From a virus: 64,000 bases of DNA. A model generated the notes under the pieces. The model worked only from the letters and a program-made list of their open reading frames with translations, had not been told where the DNA came from and did not search any database. The stretch covers positions 46,148-110,147 of IMG/VR virus record IMGVR_UViG_3300032286_000547; one strand, 5' to 3'. A program made the translations under genes and the position numbers. Shown piece after piece: positions 54,657 to 64,000 of the stretch; positions within the stretch are counted from its first letter, which is position 1, and each line of letters opens with the position of its first letter.

Positions 54657-55088
54657 ATGGAACCAACAAAGATTGTAGTACAAAGATTGAAGAAAGAGGT
54701 TAATAGTGATATGGAATTAGCTACTAAGTATTATTCTATTCTATCTGCTATAAACAATCTACATCTAACTGAAAGAGAAATACAACTCATATCCTTTACA
54801 GCTATAAAAGGTAACATTACATATGCTAATGTGAGAGAAGAGTTTTGTAAAACATACAACAGTACATCTCCTTCTATTAATAACATCATTTCTAAACTTA
54901 AGAAGGTGGGTATATTTATTAAGGAGAATGGTAAGGTGAAGGTGAATCCTGTTATAGTGATTGATTTCAAAAAAGATTTAATGTTAGATATAAAACTAGT
55001 ACATGGAGAAACCAATATCAATGTCAGTGAAAGAATGGATCATCAAGAAGATGTCCATCAACATGGTGATATCAGAAAAGATAATTGA
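54657..55088 (+). CDS. Winged-helix DNA-binding protein
   Basis: 143 residues. LTEREIQLISFTAIKGNITY followed by a recognition-type helix (NSTSPSINNIISKLKKVGIF) and a wing (KENGKVKVNPVIVIDF) is a MarR-like winged helix. It is the first gene of the packaging operon and may control late genes or bind the packaging site. The C-terminus overlaps the next gene by up to 86 nt. Confidence 0.75.
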   Translation: MEPTKIVVQRLKKEVNSDMELATKYYSILSAINNLHLTEREIQLISFTAIKGNITYANVREEFCKTYNSTSPSINNIISKLKKVGIFIKENGKVKVNPVIVIDFKKDLMLDIKLVHGETNINVSERMDHQEDVHQHGDIRKDN

Positions 55089-55365
55089 TTCTGTTGTAAC
55101 ACATCAGTTTGATTCAGCTAATGATGCTCTTAATGTTAATAAGAGTGTAGAGATATCTGGGTTCGGTAAGTTTTTCTTTAATCACAAGAAAGCTATTACA
55201 CAATATAAGAAGCTATTGAACATCAAACGTACGTATGAGAATGCACTAGCTGATGAGAACATTACAGATACAAAGAGAAATGCTCTTGAACTTAAGATGC
55301 AGATTGTTGAATCCAGTATTAAAACTTTAAAACCAAAAATAGATGAGCCTGGGACAAATTTATGA
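55021..55365 (+). CDS. HU/IHF-like DNA-binding protein
   Basis: 114 residues from the ATG at 55021; an ATG at 55003 is also in frame. MSVKEWIIKKMSINMVISEK and VEISGFGKFFF match the HU/IHF fold (helical start, then the GFG(K/T)F strand). A helical tail follows in place of the long DNA-binding arms. crAss-like phages carry an IHF-like gene near the structural block. It may bend DNA at packaging or replication sites. Confidence 0.75.
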   Translation: MSVKEWIIKKMSINMVISEKIIDSVVTHQFDSANDALNVNKSVEISGFGKFFFNHKKAITQYKKLLNIKRTYENALADENITDTKRNALELKMQIVESSIKTLKPKIDEPGTNL

Positions 55366-55627
55366 GGGATGGAAGAATCACCTTCTTCCTGAGGAGAGAA
55401 ATAAAGCTTTCATAGAACATGTTAGTCAAGAAAGACTGGCTATATGTAAAGCTTGCGAAGAGCACTCTTCTAATAAGAAAGATTATAAGAGTCTTAGAAT
55501 GGATGCACATTGCACAAACTGTGGATGTACATTGTCTGCTAAGACAAAATGTTTAACTTGTGACTGTCCATTAAAGAAATGGCTTTCACAACCAATGCCA
55601 GAAGACAATGATACACCCTCTACGTAA
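55343..55627 (+). CDS. Zinc-ribbon protein
   Basis: 94 residues. Six Cys in pairs: CKACEEHS, CTNCGCTL and CLTCDCPLKKW. The block RMDAHCTNCGCTLSAKTKCL is typical of small zinc proteins next to terminase genes in Bacteroidota phages. It overlaps both neighbours by about 20 nt. Probably a DNA or protein adaptor in packaging. Confidence 0.78.
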   Translation: MSLGQIYEGWKNHLLPEERNKAFIEHVSQERLAICKACEEHSSNKKDYKSLRMDAHCTNCGCTLSAKTKCLTCDCPLKKWLSQPMPEDNDTPST

Positions 55628-55886
55628 AATTCCTTTAGAAATGCTTATTCAAATTCTTCAAGATCTATATGATGGTGGAGCTGATTATGTTGATATATCA
55701 GGAGACACTGATAAAGATGGAGCTCCAAGAGATACTATCAAGCTTACAGTGAAGCCTGAATACCTATCTGATTTTGATGAAGAGAATGAACTAAACTTAG
55801 AACAGGAATTGGACTTAGAATGGTCAGAAGAAGATGAAGATCTTCCTTCAAGTCTTTCTGATGAAGATATAAATGATTTAATATAA
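55608..55886 (+). CDS. Acidic hypothetical protein
   Basis: 92 residues, strongly acidic in the last 40 (LEQELDLEWSEEDEDLPSSL). N-terminal helix and short strand (ADYVDISGDTD). Coupled to the next gene by TAATG-type overlap. Not recognised. Confidence 0.7.
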   Translation: MIHPLRKIPLEMLIQILQDLYDGGADYVDISGDTDKDGAPRDTIKLTVKPEYLSDFDEENELNLEQELDLEWSEEDEDLPSSLSDEDINDLI

Positions 55887-56161
55887 TGGCAAAACAACCA
55901 AACTATTACCGCCAGATTATAAGAACACTTCAACGTTTAGAGAAGAGTCATCCAACATACAATATTGGAAGACATCTATCTACAGCATTGTACGAATACA
56001 ATGATTTGTGGGGTGTGAGCGATAAAGAACTCCTATATGCTTTAGAGAAGTACGAAGTGGAACTGAATATAGACTATCCACATGTAGATGAAGAGGAACT
56101 TAAGGAGATTATAAAAGGTGGCATGAATTTGGAGAGAATGTTTGATGAAGAGGAGGACTAA
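55886..56161 (+). CDS. Hypothetical helical protein before the TerS candidate
   Basis: 91 residues, helical with an acidic tail (DEEELKEIIKGGMNLERMFD). Starts at the upstream stop. Not recognised; conserved-looking position upstream of the terminase. Confidence 0.7.
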   Translation: MAKQPNYYRQIIRTLQRLEKSHPTYNIGRHLSTALYEYNDLWGVSDKELLYALEKYEVELNIDYPHVDEEELKEIIKGGMNLERMFDEEED

Positions 56162-56174
56162 TAAATAAAACACA

Positions 56175-56507
56175 ATGGCAGTAACAAAAACTACATACGT
56201 TAATACAGAGCTCGATTGGGCAGAACAACAACTTTCTTCTTGGAAGGAATACGTTGATGCTAATCCACTACATCTATTGAAGGATAGAATAGAATGGAAG
56301 CCTACAGCTAAAGGAGGAATGTTACCTATGGTGATAGCCTCTATTGAAGCTCAGGGTAAGTTTGTCCAAGAGACGATGAAAAACTATCTAGCTCTTCTAG
56401 AACAAGTAGATAAACTACGTGAGAAAGAAGAAGCTAAGAAAATAGAGACTAGAGGTGGCCAAGAACTTGGTTCTATGGCAGAAGACTTCTTAAAAGGTAG
56501 AGGATAA
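56175..56507 (+). CDS. Small terminase subunit candidate
   Basis: 110 residues. A central helix region (IEAQGKFVQETMKNYLALLE) and charged C-terminus (RGGQELGSMAEDFLKGRG). It lies directly before TerL with a 1-nt overlap and has the size of TerS. There is no clear helix-turn-helix, so the call is by context. Confidence 0.6.
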   Translation: MAVTKTTYVNTELDWAEQQLSSWKEYVDANPLHLLKDRIEWKPTAKGGMLPMVIASIEAQGKFVQETMKNYLALLEQVDKLREKEEAKKIETRGGQELGSMAEDFLKGRG

Positions 56508-58528
56508 TGCAACTACATAATATAGAATACAAGGATTGGTTTATCAATCAAGGTAGAATTCCAGATGAGAGTTCAGCAGAGTATAAAGCATTCTTTAATT
56601 TTCATAAAGAGCTTTGTATGAATGGCTGTATGATGGATGGACAATATATTAATCCATTTCTATATTGGCATTTAAACATATGGCATACAGAGGTGGACAC
56701 CATAGATGAATATGGTAGGATAAACCAGAAGTATGCTAACCCTCTTCTTAGAGATAACGAGTGGTTGGTAACAAATGAAATAGATAGAGCTCACAAAGAA
56801 AAAAAAGGCCTAGTTATACTAGGTATTCGTCGTTTTGCTAAGTCTGTTATTGAGGCATCATACATTGGCCAAGGAGCTACGTTTGATGAGAATAGTCAGA
56901 ACATTATTGCAGGACTGAATGCTCCCGATATAAAGCTTATTACAGATAAGATTGACAAAGGATTGAACTTTCTACCTAAAGCCTGGAGATGGCAGAGAGT
57001 AGAAGACAATTGGAAAAACCAAGTTACATTAGGGATCAAGACAAAAGCAGGAGAGAGAATCCCCTTTTCTCAGATCCTTATTCGTAACTTAGATGGTGGT
57101 AACAATGAAGAGGCTATTGCAGGTACTAAGCCTAGAAGGCTTATTATTGATGAGATAGGTAAAGGCTCATTCCTTAGAGGATTACAAGCTGCTATTCCTG
57201 GTTTCACAACACCATTTGGTTGGGGATGTTCGCCTATACTTACAGGTACAGGTGGAGATATGAAGATGTTCATGGATGCAAAGAGCTTAATGTTTGATGT
57301 TGAGAATTTCAACTTCTTAGAATACAACAATGCAAAGGATGATAAGAGAGTGCACGGACTCTTTATATCACATAAATATAGAATGGAGGCCAAAGAAGAA
57401 TCTTCTCTTGGTGCATTCTTAGATAAACCAGCAGATTCTTCTTTATATCAAGTGAAGATGATGGTGTCTAATGAAGATAAAGCTACAGAGATTACTAATA
57501 CCAATCTAGAGAAGCTTAAAAAAGCTGGTGATAGAATGGCCTATCTAAAAGAGAAAATGTACTACCCACAAGAAGTGGATGACATATTCTTGAATGAAGA
57601 TACAAACATATTTGATATTGATGCAGCTAAGCGTCAGAAGACTAGACTGTTAGCTCAAGAAAGAACAGGAACACCTGTATTCTTATATGATGATGGAAAT
57701 GGTGTGAAGCATGAGTTTACAGATAAGCTTCCTATATCAAACTTTCCATTGAAGAATTCAGATCAAAAAGATGCACCTGTAGTGATATATGAGTTTCCTG
57801 TATCAGATCCTCCATATGGATTATATGTTGCAGGGGTTGACCCCTACAGACAAGGTAAGTCTGCATATTCAAGTTCATTAGGATCTGTGTACATATATAA
57901 ACGTATGCATGCTATATCAGGAGAGAAGTATCAAGACATGTTTGTAGCTAGCTATTGTGCTAGACCAGATAAGAAAGAAACGTGGGAAGAACAAGCTCGC
58001 TACCTCATCAAGTATTACAATGCTAGAACGCTATGTGAGAATGATGAGATTTCGTTCATAGACTACATGATAGCCAAAGGAGACTCTCATTATTTAGAGA
58101 GACAACCAGACTGGTTAAAAGAAATAGTTCCTAACACTACAGTGAGAAGGGACTTTGGTATACATAGATCTTCTGAGAAAATACGAGACTTTCTACATGG
58201 ATGTCTTAAGAAGTATACAGAAGAAGCTGTACATGTAGAGAAAGATGAAGATGGTAACATTATATCAGAAATAAAAGGTATGTCAAAGATATTTGATCCT
58301 GTCCTATTAGAGGAGATGATCCAGTATAATGAACAAGGTAACTTTGACCGTATCATTGCTGCAGAGCTTGCAATATCTCTTGCTATGAAGTTAGATCCCA
58401 TCATGGGAAAAATAGGTGGAGAGGAAGATGTAAGAATCAAATCAATGTTTACAAAGAATAAAAAGAATGTACTGTTCACAGAGAGCAGAACAATGTTTAA
58501 CACACCAAAAAATAAATTGTTTAGATAA
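56507..58528 (+). CDS. terL: Terminase large subunit
   Basis: 673 residues. The ATPase domain has a variant Walker A (GIRRFAKSV, 106-113), Walker B RRLIIDEIGKG (212-217) and a C motif near TGTGG. The RNase H-like nuclease has GVDPYRQGKSAYSSSLGSVY near residue 445 and further acidic residues. It pumps DNA into the prohead and cuts it. The stop overlaps the portal start. Confidence 0.92.
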   Translation: MQLHNIEYKDWFINQGRIPDESSAEYKAFFNFHKELCMNGCMMDGQYINPFLYWHLNIWHTEVDTIDEYGRINQKYANPLLRDNEWLVTNEIDRAHKEKKGLVILGIRRFAKSVIEASYIGQGATFDENSQNIIAGLNAPDIKLITDKIDKGLNFLPKAWRWQRVEDNWKNQVTLGIKTKAGERIPFSQILIRNLDGGNNEEAIAGTKPRRLIIDEIGKGSFLRGLQAAIPGFTTPFGWGCSPILTGTGGDMKMFMDAKSLMFDVENFNFLEYNNAKDDKRVHGLFISHKYRMEAKEESSLGAFLDKPADSSLYQVKMMVSNEDKATEITNTNLEKLKKAGDRMAYLKEKMYYPQEVDDIFLNEDTNIFDIDAAKRQKTRLLAQERTGTPVFLYDDGNGVKHEFTDKLPISNFPLKNSDQKDAPVVIYEFPVSDPPYGLYVAGVDPYRQGKSAYSSSLGSVYIYKRMHAISGEKYQDMFVASYCARPDKKETWEEQARYLIKYYNARTLCENDEISFIDYMIAKGDSHYLERQPDWLKEIVPNTTVRRDFGIHRSSEKIRDFLHGCLKKYTEEAVHVEKDEDGNIISEIKGMSKIFDPVLLEEMIQYNEQGNFDRIIAAELAISLAMKLDPIMGKIGGEEDVRIKSMFTKNKKNVLFTESRTMFNTPKNKLFR

Positions 58529-61113
58529 TGGCAATAATTAGATATACAAAAGACGCTACCATTAGGTATGCTTATTTAAACATCTTCCCTGATCAGTTCA
58601 AAACTGAGAAGGAAAAACAAGATGAGAGTTGGATCAAGAATACAATGGACTATTTTTCCAACAAAGCATATGCTGAGTATGTGAAGAACAGAGATACGTT
58701 TGTTAAGAACTACGATCTTATGAAAGGAATCTTACGTATGGAAGATTTCTATCAAGAACCAGAGGTGAGAAGTTTTACAGATGTGCTTACAGCAGATCTA
58801 GAACTTCCTGCTTATGTAAAGATGTATTCTATTATTACCACTCCTGTTAATGAATTAGTAGGAGAGATTTCTAAACGTCCAGACACTTACAGAGTTAAAG
58901 CATTTGATGATGACAGTAGAGCAGAAGAGCTACAGTTCAAAACAGATACATTACAAAATTATGTATTGAGTCAAGCTAAACAACAAATCTTAGCAAAAGC
59001 TGCAATGCAAGGTACTGAGATTGATGATGAACAATTAGAGCAAATGACAATGCAACAAGTTCAGGATGAGCTAGATAGTTATACATCTATTGCTGAGAAA
59101 TGGGCTAATCATGTGTTAACTTGTCAAAAAGCTGAGTTTAATATTAAAGAAAAATCTGAAGATGCCTTCAGAGACATGCTTATTTCTGCAAGAGAATTTT
59201 ACCATATATATGAAGACAACTCAAAACTTGGTTTCAACATCGAAGTTGCTAACCCAAAGAACACTTGGTTTCTTACTACTCCTGATAGAAAGTGGATATC
59301 AGATCCCACAGGGAGAGCTCAGGGAGCCTATGCTGCTGGTACAGTACAAGTTATGGAGCTATCGGAGATCATTGAAAGCATTCCAGATCTTACTAAAGAG
59401 GAAATTGATCACTTACGAAGCTCTCTCCAAGACTATGGATTGATCAATGTACGTGAATCAAATCTTGGTAATCCAGATGCTATTCCTGGACAAGACTCTG
59501 TAATGTATGATACATTTGACCCATTAGTGTTACAAACACGTATGATCATTGAATCAGAGATGAAAGAGAACAATGATGGACTTAAAGACTTCTTAGGGCT
59601 AACTAATAATGTTAGTTCATTTGGATATAAGTATGTTGTTGTGCGTAGCTATTGGATCTCTAAAAGAAAGATAGGTAAGCTTATCTATATTGATGAGATG
59701 GGTAACGAGCAATCAATGCTTGTAGATGAGAATTACAAATCAGGAACTATTCCTACACAACAATCATTAGAGTGGGGATGGATTAATGAATGGTATCAAG
59801 GAACAAAGATTGGTCCAGATATCTATCATATCAAACCATACAAATTATTAAACTATTGTCCTATTATAGGAACAACATATGAGGTGAAGAACACAGAGGC
59901 TAAATCTCTTGTAGATCTTATGAAACCTTTTCAAGTGTTATATAACGTATGTATGAACCAATTGTACAAACTTCTTGAGAAAGAGGTAGGTAAGGTTCAA
60001 CTTATGTCAATAAGACATATTCCTATTCCTAAAGATGGAGATGCACAAGATGCTCTTGACATGTGGGAAATGGAAGCACGTAACAGAGGAGTGGTATTTA
60101 TTGATGACTCTCCAGAGAATTTAAAATCTCCAAGCTCATTCAATCAGTTTACATCTCTTGATCTTACACGTACGCAAGAAATACAAGCTAGATATACATT
60201 AGCACAACAACTTAAAGCTGAGTGTTGGGAACTTATAGGTATGTCCAGACAACGTATGGGATCTGTATCAGCATCAGAAAGTGCTACAGGTACTAACACT
60301 GCTATACAACAAAGTTATTCTCAGACAGAGCCTCTATTCGTAGCACATGAATATGTTATGGGTCAATTATACCAAGCTATTATTGATGCTGCATTATATG
60401 TAGAGAGTTCTAAACCAGAGAGCACGCTTTCATATATTACTTCTGAAGGAGAATCTGCATTCGTACAAGTGAATGGATCAGATCTTAAATTCCGTGACTT
60501 AAAAGTATTCTTAACTAACAGACCTGAGGATACACAGATGTTTAATGAACTTAGACAACTTTCTCAAGCTCTTATTCAGAATGGTGGCACACTTTATGAT
60601 GTAGTAGAATTATACACTACTAAGTCTATGAGAGACATGAAGAAAACATTCAAAGATCTTAGAGATAGACAAGTTGCTCAACAAGATCAAGCTCAACAAC
60701 TTGAACAACAAAAACTTGAACAACAATCTCAACAAGCACAAGCTGCATTACAACAAGCTGCTCAAATGGCTCAAGAGAAACAAGCTAATGATGATTATCA
60801 AAAAGAACTTGACAGACAATCTAAAGAGAAGATTGCTATTATTCAAGCTACAGGATTTGGTAAAGTGGAATCAGAAGATATTAATGAGAATACTATTCCA
60901 GATGTATTAGAGATGAGTAAGTTGACACAAGCTGAGAATAAAGCTTCTAAAGATTATGTAACAAAAATGGCTGATATACAGTCTAAGAATAAACAAGCTA
61001 ACGATAAGATGAGTATCGAAAAAGAAAAAATCAAAGTGGCTAGAGAAAATATGGTTAATGATCTTGCAGTGGCTAAAGAAAATGCTAAGGGCAGAAATAA
61101 CAAAAAAGGTTAA
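58528..61113 (+). CDS. Portal protein
   Basis: 861 residues. The long core with MYSIITTPVNELVGEISKRP and the central wing/stem segments, followed by a Gln-rich C-terminal coiled coil (QQDQAQQLEQQKLEQQ), fits crAss-like and related large-phage portals. Its place between TerL and the scaffold is standard. The Gln/Ala stretch at about 710-760 is longer than in most portals and may be internal to the capsid. Confidence 0.88.
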   Translation: MAIIRYTKDATIRYAYLNIFPDQFKTEKEKQDESWIKNTMDYFSNKAYAEYVKNRDTFVKNYDLMKGILRMEDFYQEPEVRSFTDVLTADLELPAYVKMYSIITTPVNELVGEISKRPDTYRVKAFDDDSRAEELQFKTDTLQNYVLSQAKQQILAKAAMQGTEIDDEQLEQMTMQQVQDELDSYTSIAEKWANHVLTCQKAEFNIKEKSEDAFRDMLISAREFYHIYEDNSKLGFNIEVANPKNTWFLTTPDRKWISDPTGRAQGAYAAGTVQVMELSEIIESIPDLTKEEIDHLRSSLQDYGLINVRESNLGNPDAIPGQDSVMYDTFDPLVLQTRMIIESEMKENNDGLKDFLGLTNNVSSFGYKYVVVRSYWISKRKIGKLIYIDEMGNEQSMLVDENYKSGTIPTQQSLEWGWINEWYQGTKIGPDIYHIKPYKLLNYCPIIGTTYEVKNTEAKSLVDLMKPFQVLYNVCMNQLYKLLEKEVGKVQLMSIRHIPIPKDGDAQDALDMWEMEARNRGVVFIDDSPENLKSPSSFNQFTSLDLTRTQEIQARYTLAQQLKAECWELIGMSRQRMGSVSASESATGTNTAIQQSYSQTEPLFVAHEYVMGQLYQAIIDAALYVESSKPESTLSYITSEGESAFVQVNGSDLKFRDLKVFLTNRPEDTQMFNELRQLSQALIQNGGTLYDVVELYTTKSMRDMKKTFKDLRDRQVAQQDQAQQLEQQKLEQQSQQAQAALQQAAQMAQEKQANDDYQKELDRQSKEKIAIIQATGFGKVESEDINENTIPDVLEMSKLTQAENKASKDYVTKMADIQSKNKQANDKMSIEKEKIKVARENMVNDLAVAKENAKGRNNKKG

Positions 61114-61118
61114 AAAAC

Positions 61119-61138
61119 TTCTCCTCTTCGGAGGAGAA
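61119..61138. terminator. Stem-loop with TTCG loop after the portal gene
   Basis: TTCTCCTC and GAGGAGAA form an 8-bp stem closed by TTCG, an especially stable loop on the plus strand. On the plus strand it is followed by A rather than T, so it may protect or separate transcripts more than end them. Confidence 0.6.
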
Positions 61139-61193
61139 AAAAATATTAATGCTATATTATCTGAAAAATTGAACTACATTGGTTCATAACACT

Positions 61194-61223
61194 TTGATAT
61201 TAAATAGTGTTGTTATACTTTTA
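61194..61223 (+). promoter_or_regulatory. Promoter TTG-N19-TACTTTTA before the scaffold and capsid genes
   Basis: TTG (61194-61196) and TACTTTTA (61216-61223) are 19 nt apart. It would raise capsid expression separately from the portal. Confidence 0.55.
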
Positions 61224-61256
61224 CATTAAATAAACCAAACATAAATACAACTACAT

Positions 61257-62519
61257 ATGGCTGATAATTTAGAAACTATGGGTAACTTTAGTATCCAAGA
61301 TACTATGGAAATGGGTATGGGTAACCAAGAACTGTTAAATGACTTGTTTTCTCCTGAGACAGCATCTTCTAATCCTGATGATGTTACACCTATTATTAAA
61401 GACGCAGAACCTGCAACTCCTCCTGCTAAACCAGCAGTACCAAAAGGTAAAGAGGTAACACCAGTTGAAGATGATGCTGATGATAAAGAAAAAGGACAAT
61501 CTCTAATATCAAACTTCTTAGGTGATAACACTGATGAAGAAGATGAAGATAGTGATGATACACCTGCTCCAGCAACAAAAGCAAAAGCACCAGATGCTGA
61601 TGTAGATGCTGATGATGATGAACCACAAGGTACACAATTCACTGCTCTTGCAAATGATCTTTATAAATTAGGAGTGTTCACTTCTGATGATGATGAAGAT
61701 CAACAACCAATCTCCACTGCAGAAGAGTTCTTAGAACGATTCAATGAAGAGAAGAAAAAAGGTGCAATTGAGACAGTTAACAATTTCATAGGACAATTTG
61801 GAGAAGATTACCAAGAAGCTTTTGAAGCCATATTTGTGAAAGGAGTTAATCCAAAAGATTACTTTGGTGTTTATAATCAAGTAGTTAGCTTTGCTGAGAT
61901 GGATCTTTCATCGGAAGATAATCAAACCAGAGTGATAAGACAAGCTTTAGCTGATCAAGGATTTGATCCTGAAGATGTAGATACAGAAGTTGAAAGACTT
62001 AAAAACTACGGTGATCTTGAAACAGTGGCAGCTAAACATCACAAGGTGTTAGTTAAAAAAGAAGCAGCTAAGTTACATCAGTTAGAACAAAGATCTGAAG
62101 CTGAGTTACAACAAAAAGCTCAAATCAGAAATCAATATATTAAGAATGTTCAAGATATTCTTAATGATAAAGTAAAAGCAAAAGAGTTTGATGGTATTCC
62201 TATCAATCCAAAATTAGCAACAGAACTACAAGACTTCTTATTAGTTGATAAGTGGAAAACTCCTACAGGAGAAACCCTTACAGACTTTGATCGTGCTATT
62301 CTGGATATGAAGAGACCAGAGAATCATGCAATGAAAGTTAAAGTGGGTCTTATTATGAAAATGTTAGAAAAAGATCCTACATTATCAACTATACAAAAAA
62401 CAGGTGTGACTAAAAAGTCTAATGAACTGTTTGGAGAAGTTGCAAGACAAGTAACTAAAGGTAAATCATCTTCAGCTACTGGTAGTTCAAAAGCTAACCC
62501 TAATTCATGGTTCTTATAA
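61257..62519 (+). CDS. Scaffold/prohead core protein
   Basis: 420 residues. The first 130 are strongly acidic and disordered (SNFLGDNTDEEDEDSDDTPA), then helical to a coiled coil at about 270-300, ending NPNSWFL. Between portal and capsid this composition is typical of scaffolds, which are removed or stay as core. A C-terminal helix often binds capsid. Confidence 0.82.
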   Translation: MADNLETMGNFSIQDTMEMGMGNQELLNDLFSPETASSNPDDVTPIIKDAEPATPPAKPAVPKGKEVTPVEDDADDKEKGQSLISNFLGDNTDEEDEDSDDTPAPATKAKAPDADVDADDDEPQGTQFTALANDLYKLGVFTSDDDEDQQPISTAEEFLERFNEEKKKGAIETVNNFIGQFGEDYQEAFEAIFVKGVNPKDYFGVYNQVVSFAEMDLSSEDNQTRVIRQALADQGFDPEDVDTEVERLKNYGDLETVAAKHHKVLVKKEAAKLHQLEQRSEAELQQKAQIRNQYIKNVQDILNDKVKAKEFDGIPINPKLATELQDFLLVDKWKTPTGETLTDFDRAILDMKRPENHAMKVKVGLIMKMLEKDPTLSTIQKTGVTKKSNELFGEVARQVTKGKSSSATGSSKANPNSWFL

Positions 62520-62554
62520 CAAAATAATTAATAATTAACAAAAAACAAATAACA

Positions 62555-64000
62555 ATGGCAATTCAAACAATCCCAGGGTTAACAGGTTTTACTTATGCTC
62601 GTGTAGCGTCCATGGACAAACGTGCTGTTGGAAAACTTACAGACTCAAATCACTTGGAAAGTTTTCACTCGACTGAGCCTGCTGATTATGATAAGAAAAT
62701 CATTTCTTTATATACTCAAAGCTCATTGTACAGTAATGACTTTTTAGACATGATCAACAAAAGCACACCTTATTACATCGATAATAATAGTGATGCTTGG
62801 AAATGGCAAGTAGCTGTTCCTTACAAGTTCCCAAAAATTATTGACATCCCTGCTACCACGCAAGAATTAATTGCATCTGGTAAAACAGGTATTGATGGTC
62901 AAGAATTTCAATTAGTATTAGATACTAACGAGTTCTCTAAAAATGCAATCATTTCTGTAGGTACTCGTCAGTATGGTCCTAGATTCTACGTAATCAAAGA
63001 TCCAGTGCCTTGGAATATGGGATTCTTGTATTCATTTACATTAGTAACTGACAACCCAGTTGTTGACTTTGTAAATCCTATCTTCTTACAATATGGTGTT
63101 GAACTAGAATTAGTTGATGCTGCTATTGGTGAGTTTGATCAAGACTTATTAGGTCTTCCTAGATTAGGTGAGCAAATCACTATGTTCGAATCTTTAGGTT
63201 CTGCATATGGATATGAGCACAAAATCACTGAATGGGCTGATGACAAAATGATGAGAGATGCTTCTGGTAAACCATTAGACATTTTAGTGTATGCTCCACA
63301 AAGACGTAACCAATTACCTTTAACTCGTAATGATGTTAAATGGGAACCGTTCATCGAGTTCTGGATGCGTAAATCTATGTTAGAATTAAAAGTTAAACGT
63401 ATGATCTGGGCTAAACCAGGTACAGTTAAAACTAACGGTTCTAAACAAGAATTGAAAAGAACATCTGCTGGTGTTTACCACAGAATGAGAAACAATGGTA
63501 ACTTAGTACAATACAACAGAGGTGAATTCTCTGCTAACTTAATCCGTTCTGTATTTGGAGATTTATTCTACAGACGTGTGGACGTAAAAGATAGAAGTGT
63601 TAAAATGTATACTAATGAAGCTGGTTTTGACGTGTTCCAACAAGCTCTTAAAACAGATGCATTAAACTCTGGATTAACTTTCATGGCAGATTCTGGAAAC
63701 AGATATATGCAAGGTGAAGGACAACATATCACTTACAACTTTGCATTTGATGCAATGGTAACACGTGAGACTGGTCGTGTTGAATTGATCCACTTAAAAG
63801 AATTAGATTTACCACAAACTAACTTAGAGTTTGGACAAAACAAAAAATCTACTCCAGTATTTATGGTGTTTGATGTTTCTCCAATGTCTGATGGTTCAAT
63901 GGTAAACAACATTAGAGAAGTACGTATGAAAGGTGCTCCTTCTATGACATGGGGTTATATTGATGGTACTCGTCACCACTTAGGTTTTGCTAAGTCTCAA
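62555..64000 (+). CDS. Major capsid protein (3' end outside the window)
   Basis: The frame starts at the ATG at 62555 and is open to the last base (482 codons visible). The start is MAIQTIPGLTGFTYARVASM. Conserved-looking blocks include RLGEQITMFESLGSAYGYEH, RRNQLPLTRNDVKWEPFIEF and GEGQHITYNFAFDAMVTRET. It has the size and order (TerL, portal, scaffold, capsid) of an HK97-fold capsid in large phages. Codon use is more optimised (CGT, AAC, GGT) than elsewhere, fitting high expression. The leader AAAAACAAATAACA is A-rich and has no Shine-Dalgarno. Confidence 0.88.
   Translation, partial: MAIQTIPGLTGFTYARVASMDKRAVGKLTDSNHLESFHSTEPADYDKKIISLYTQSSLYSNDFLDMINKSTPYYIDNNSDAWKWQVAVPYKFPKIIDIPATTQELIASGKTGIDGQEFQLVLDTNEFSKNAIISVGTRQYGPRFYVIKDPVPWNMGFLYSFTLVTDNPVVDFVNPIFLQYGVELELVDAAIGEFDQDLLGLPRLGEQITMFESLGSAYGYEHKITEWADDKMMRDASGKPLDILVYAPQRRNQLPLTRNDVKWEPFIEFWMRKSMLELKVKRMIWAKPGTVKTNGSKQELKRTSAGVYHRMRNNGNLVQYNRGEFSANLIRSVFGDLFYRRVDVKDRSVKMYTNEAGFDVFQQALKTDALNSGLTFMADSGNRYMQGEGQHITYNFAFDAMVTRETGRVELIHLKELDLPQTNLEFGQNKKSTPVFMVFDVSPMSDGSMVNNIREVRMKGAPSMTWGYIDGTRHHLGFAKSQ

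Noticed and set aside
58528-61113. Plus-strand short frames inside the portal gene (about 59162 and 60674)
   Set aside because: Their composition is that of shifted Gln and Glu codons and they lack leaders.
1-64000. tRNA genes and CRISPR arrays
   Set aside because: No cloverleaf other than the tmRNA and no regularly spaced direct repeats with unique spacers were found by eye; a tRNAscan-SE run could still find a tRNA I missed.

Overview
The window is most of the genome of a large, AT-rich tailed phage. It starts inside the last virion gene of a structural module and ends inside the major capsid protein gene, so neither end is natural. Several signs point to a Bacteroidota (probably flavobacterial) host. 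Promoter-like TTG-N19/21-TAnnTTTG elements lie upstream of operons, and almost no gene has a Shine-Dalgarno sequence. The outer-membrane spanin has a Bacteroidota-style signal peptide, and the fibres resemble those of phages of that phylum. The replication set resembles crAss-like phages: DnaG-type primase, DnaB-like helicase, SF2 helicase, Sak4-like ATPase, SSB-like protein, uracil-DNA glycosylase and PolB. An HU/IHF-like protein followed by TerL, portal, scaffold and capsid fits the same group. This placement is an inference from gene content, not a phylogeny.

Layout. (1) 1-7417, plus strand: end of a large virion protein, then a fibre module with an 845-residue protein made of four Gly-Thr-Ser collagen-like segments. 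(2) 7435-10401, minus: a 988-residue three-part glycosyltransferase whose last third looks like TibC/Aah-type heptosyltransferases. (3) 10584-12402, plus: lysis cassette (coiled-coil membrane protein, holin-like protein, nested spanin pair, M15 peptidase endolysin). (4) 12489-20617, plus: adhesins with shared N-terminal docking peptides and mucin-like Thr tracts, a second glycosyltransferase, a ferritin-like protein, a C1q-like fibre protein and six small Lys-rich virion-type proteins. (5) 20642-22618, minus: methyltransferase, GT2 and GT11 fucosyltransferase-like genes. (6) 22618-53712, minus: about 60 tightly packed early and replication genes, many coupled by ATGA or TAATG overlaps. These include a GroES-like co-chaperonin, PhoH, MazG, RecA, PD-(D/E)XK nuclease, HNH proteins, rIIA/rIIB, the replication core, a MoxR-VWA pair and a phage-encoded tmRNA. 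(7) 53948-54343, minus, a gene with unusual codon use, followed by a G-rich divergent control region at 54344-54656. (8) 54657-64000, plus: wHTH and HU-like proteins, a TerS candidate, TerL, portal, scaffold and capsid.

The most notable items are: a complete tmRNA at 47896-48216 (minus) whose tag frame is 35 codons long and still ends in a degradation-type Ala-Val-Ala-Ala; a likely self-encoded glycosylation system for Ser/Thr-rich fibres; a MoxR/VWA module next to the tmRNA; a UDG with Cys in place of its catalytic Asp; and two near-identical dyad operators over promoter boxes at recA and an HNH gene. Twelve genes too short for routine ORF calling (31-59 codons) lie in the minus-strand region and are listed, most of them supported by stop/start overlaps; two more short genes lie in the lysis and Lys-rich blocks.
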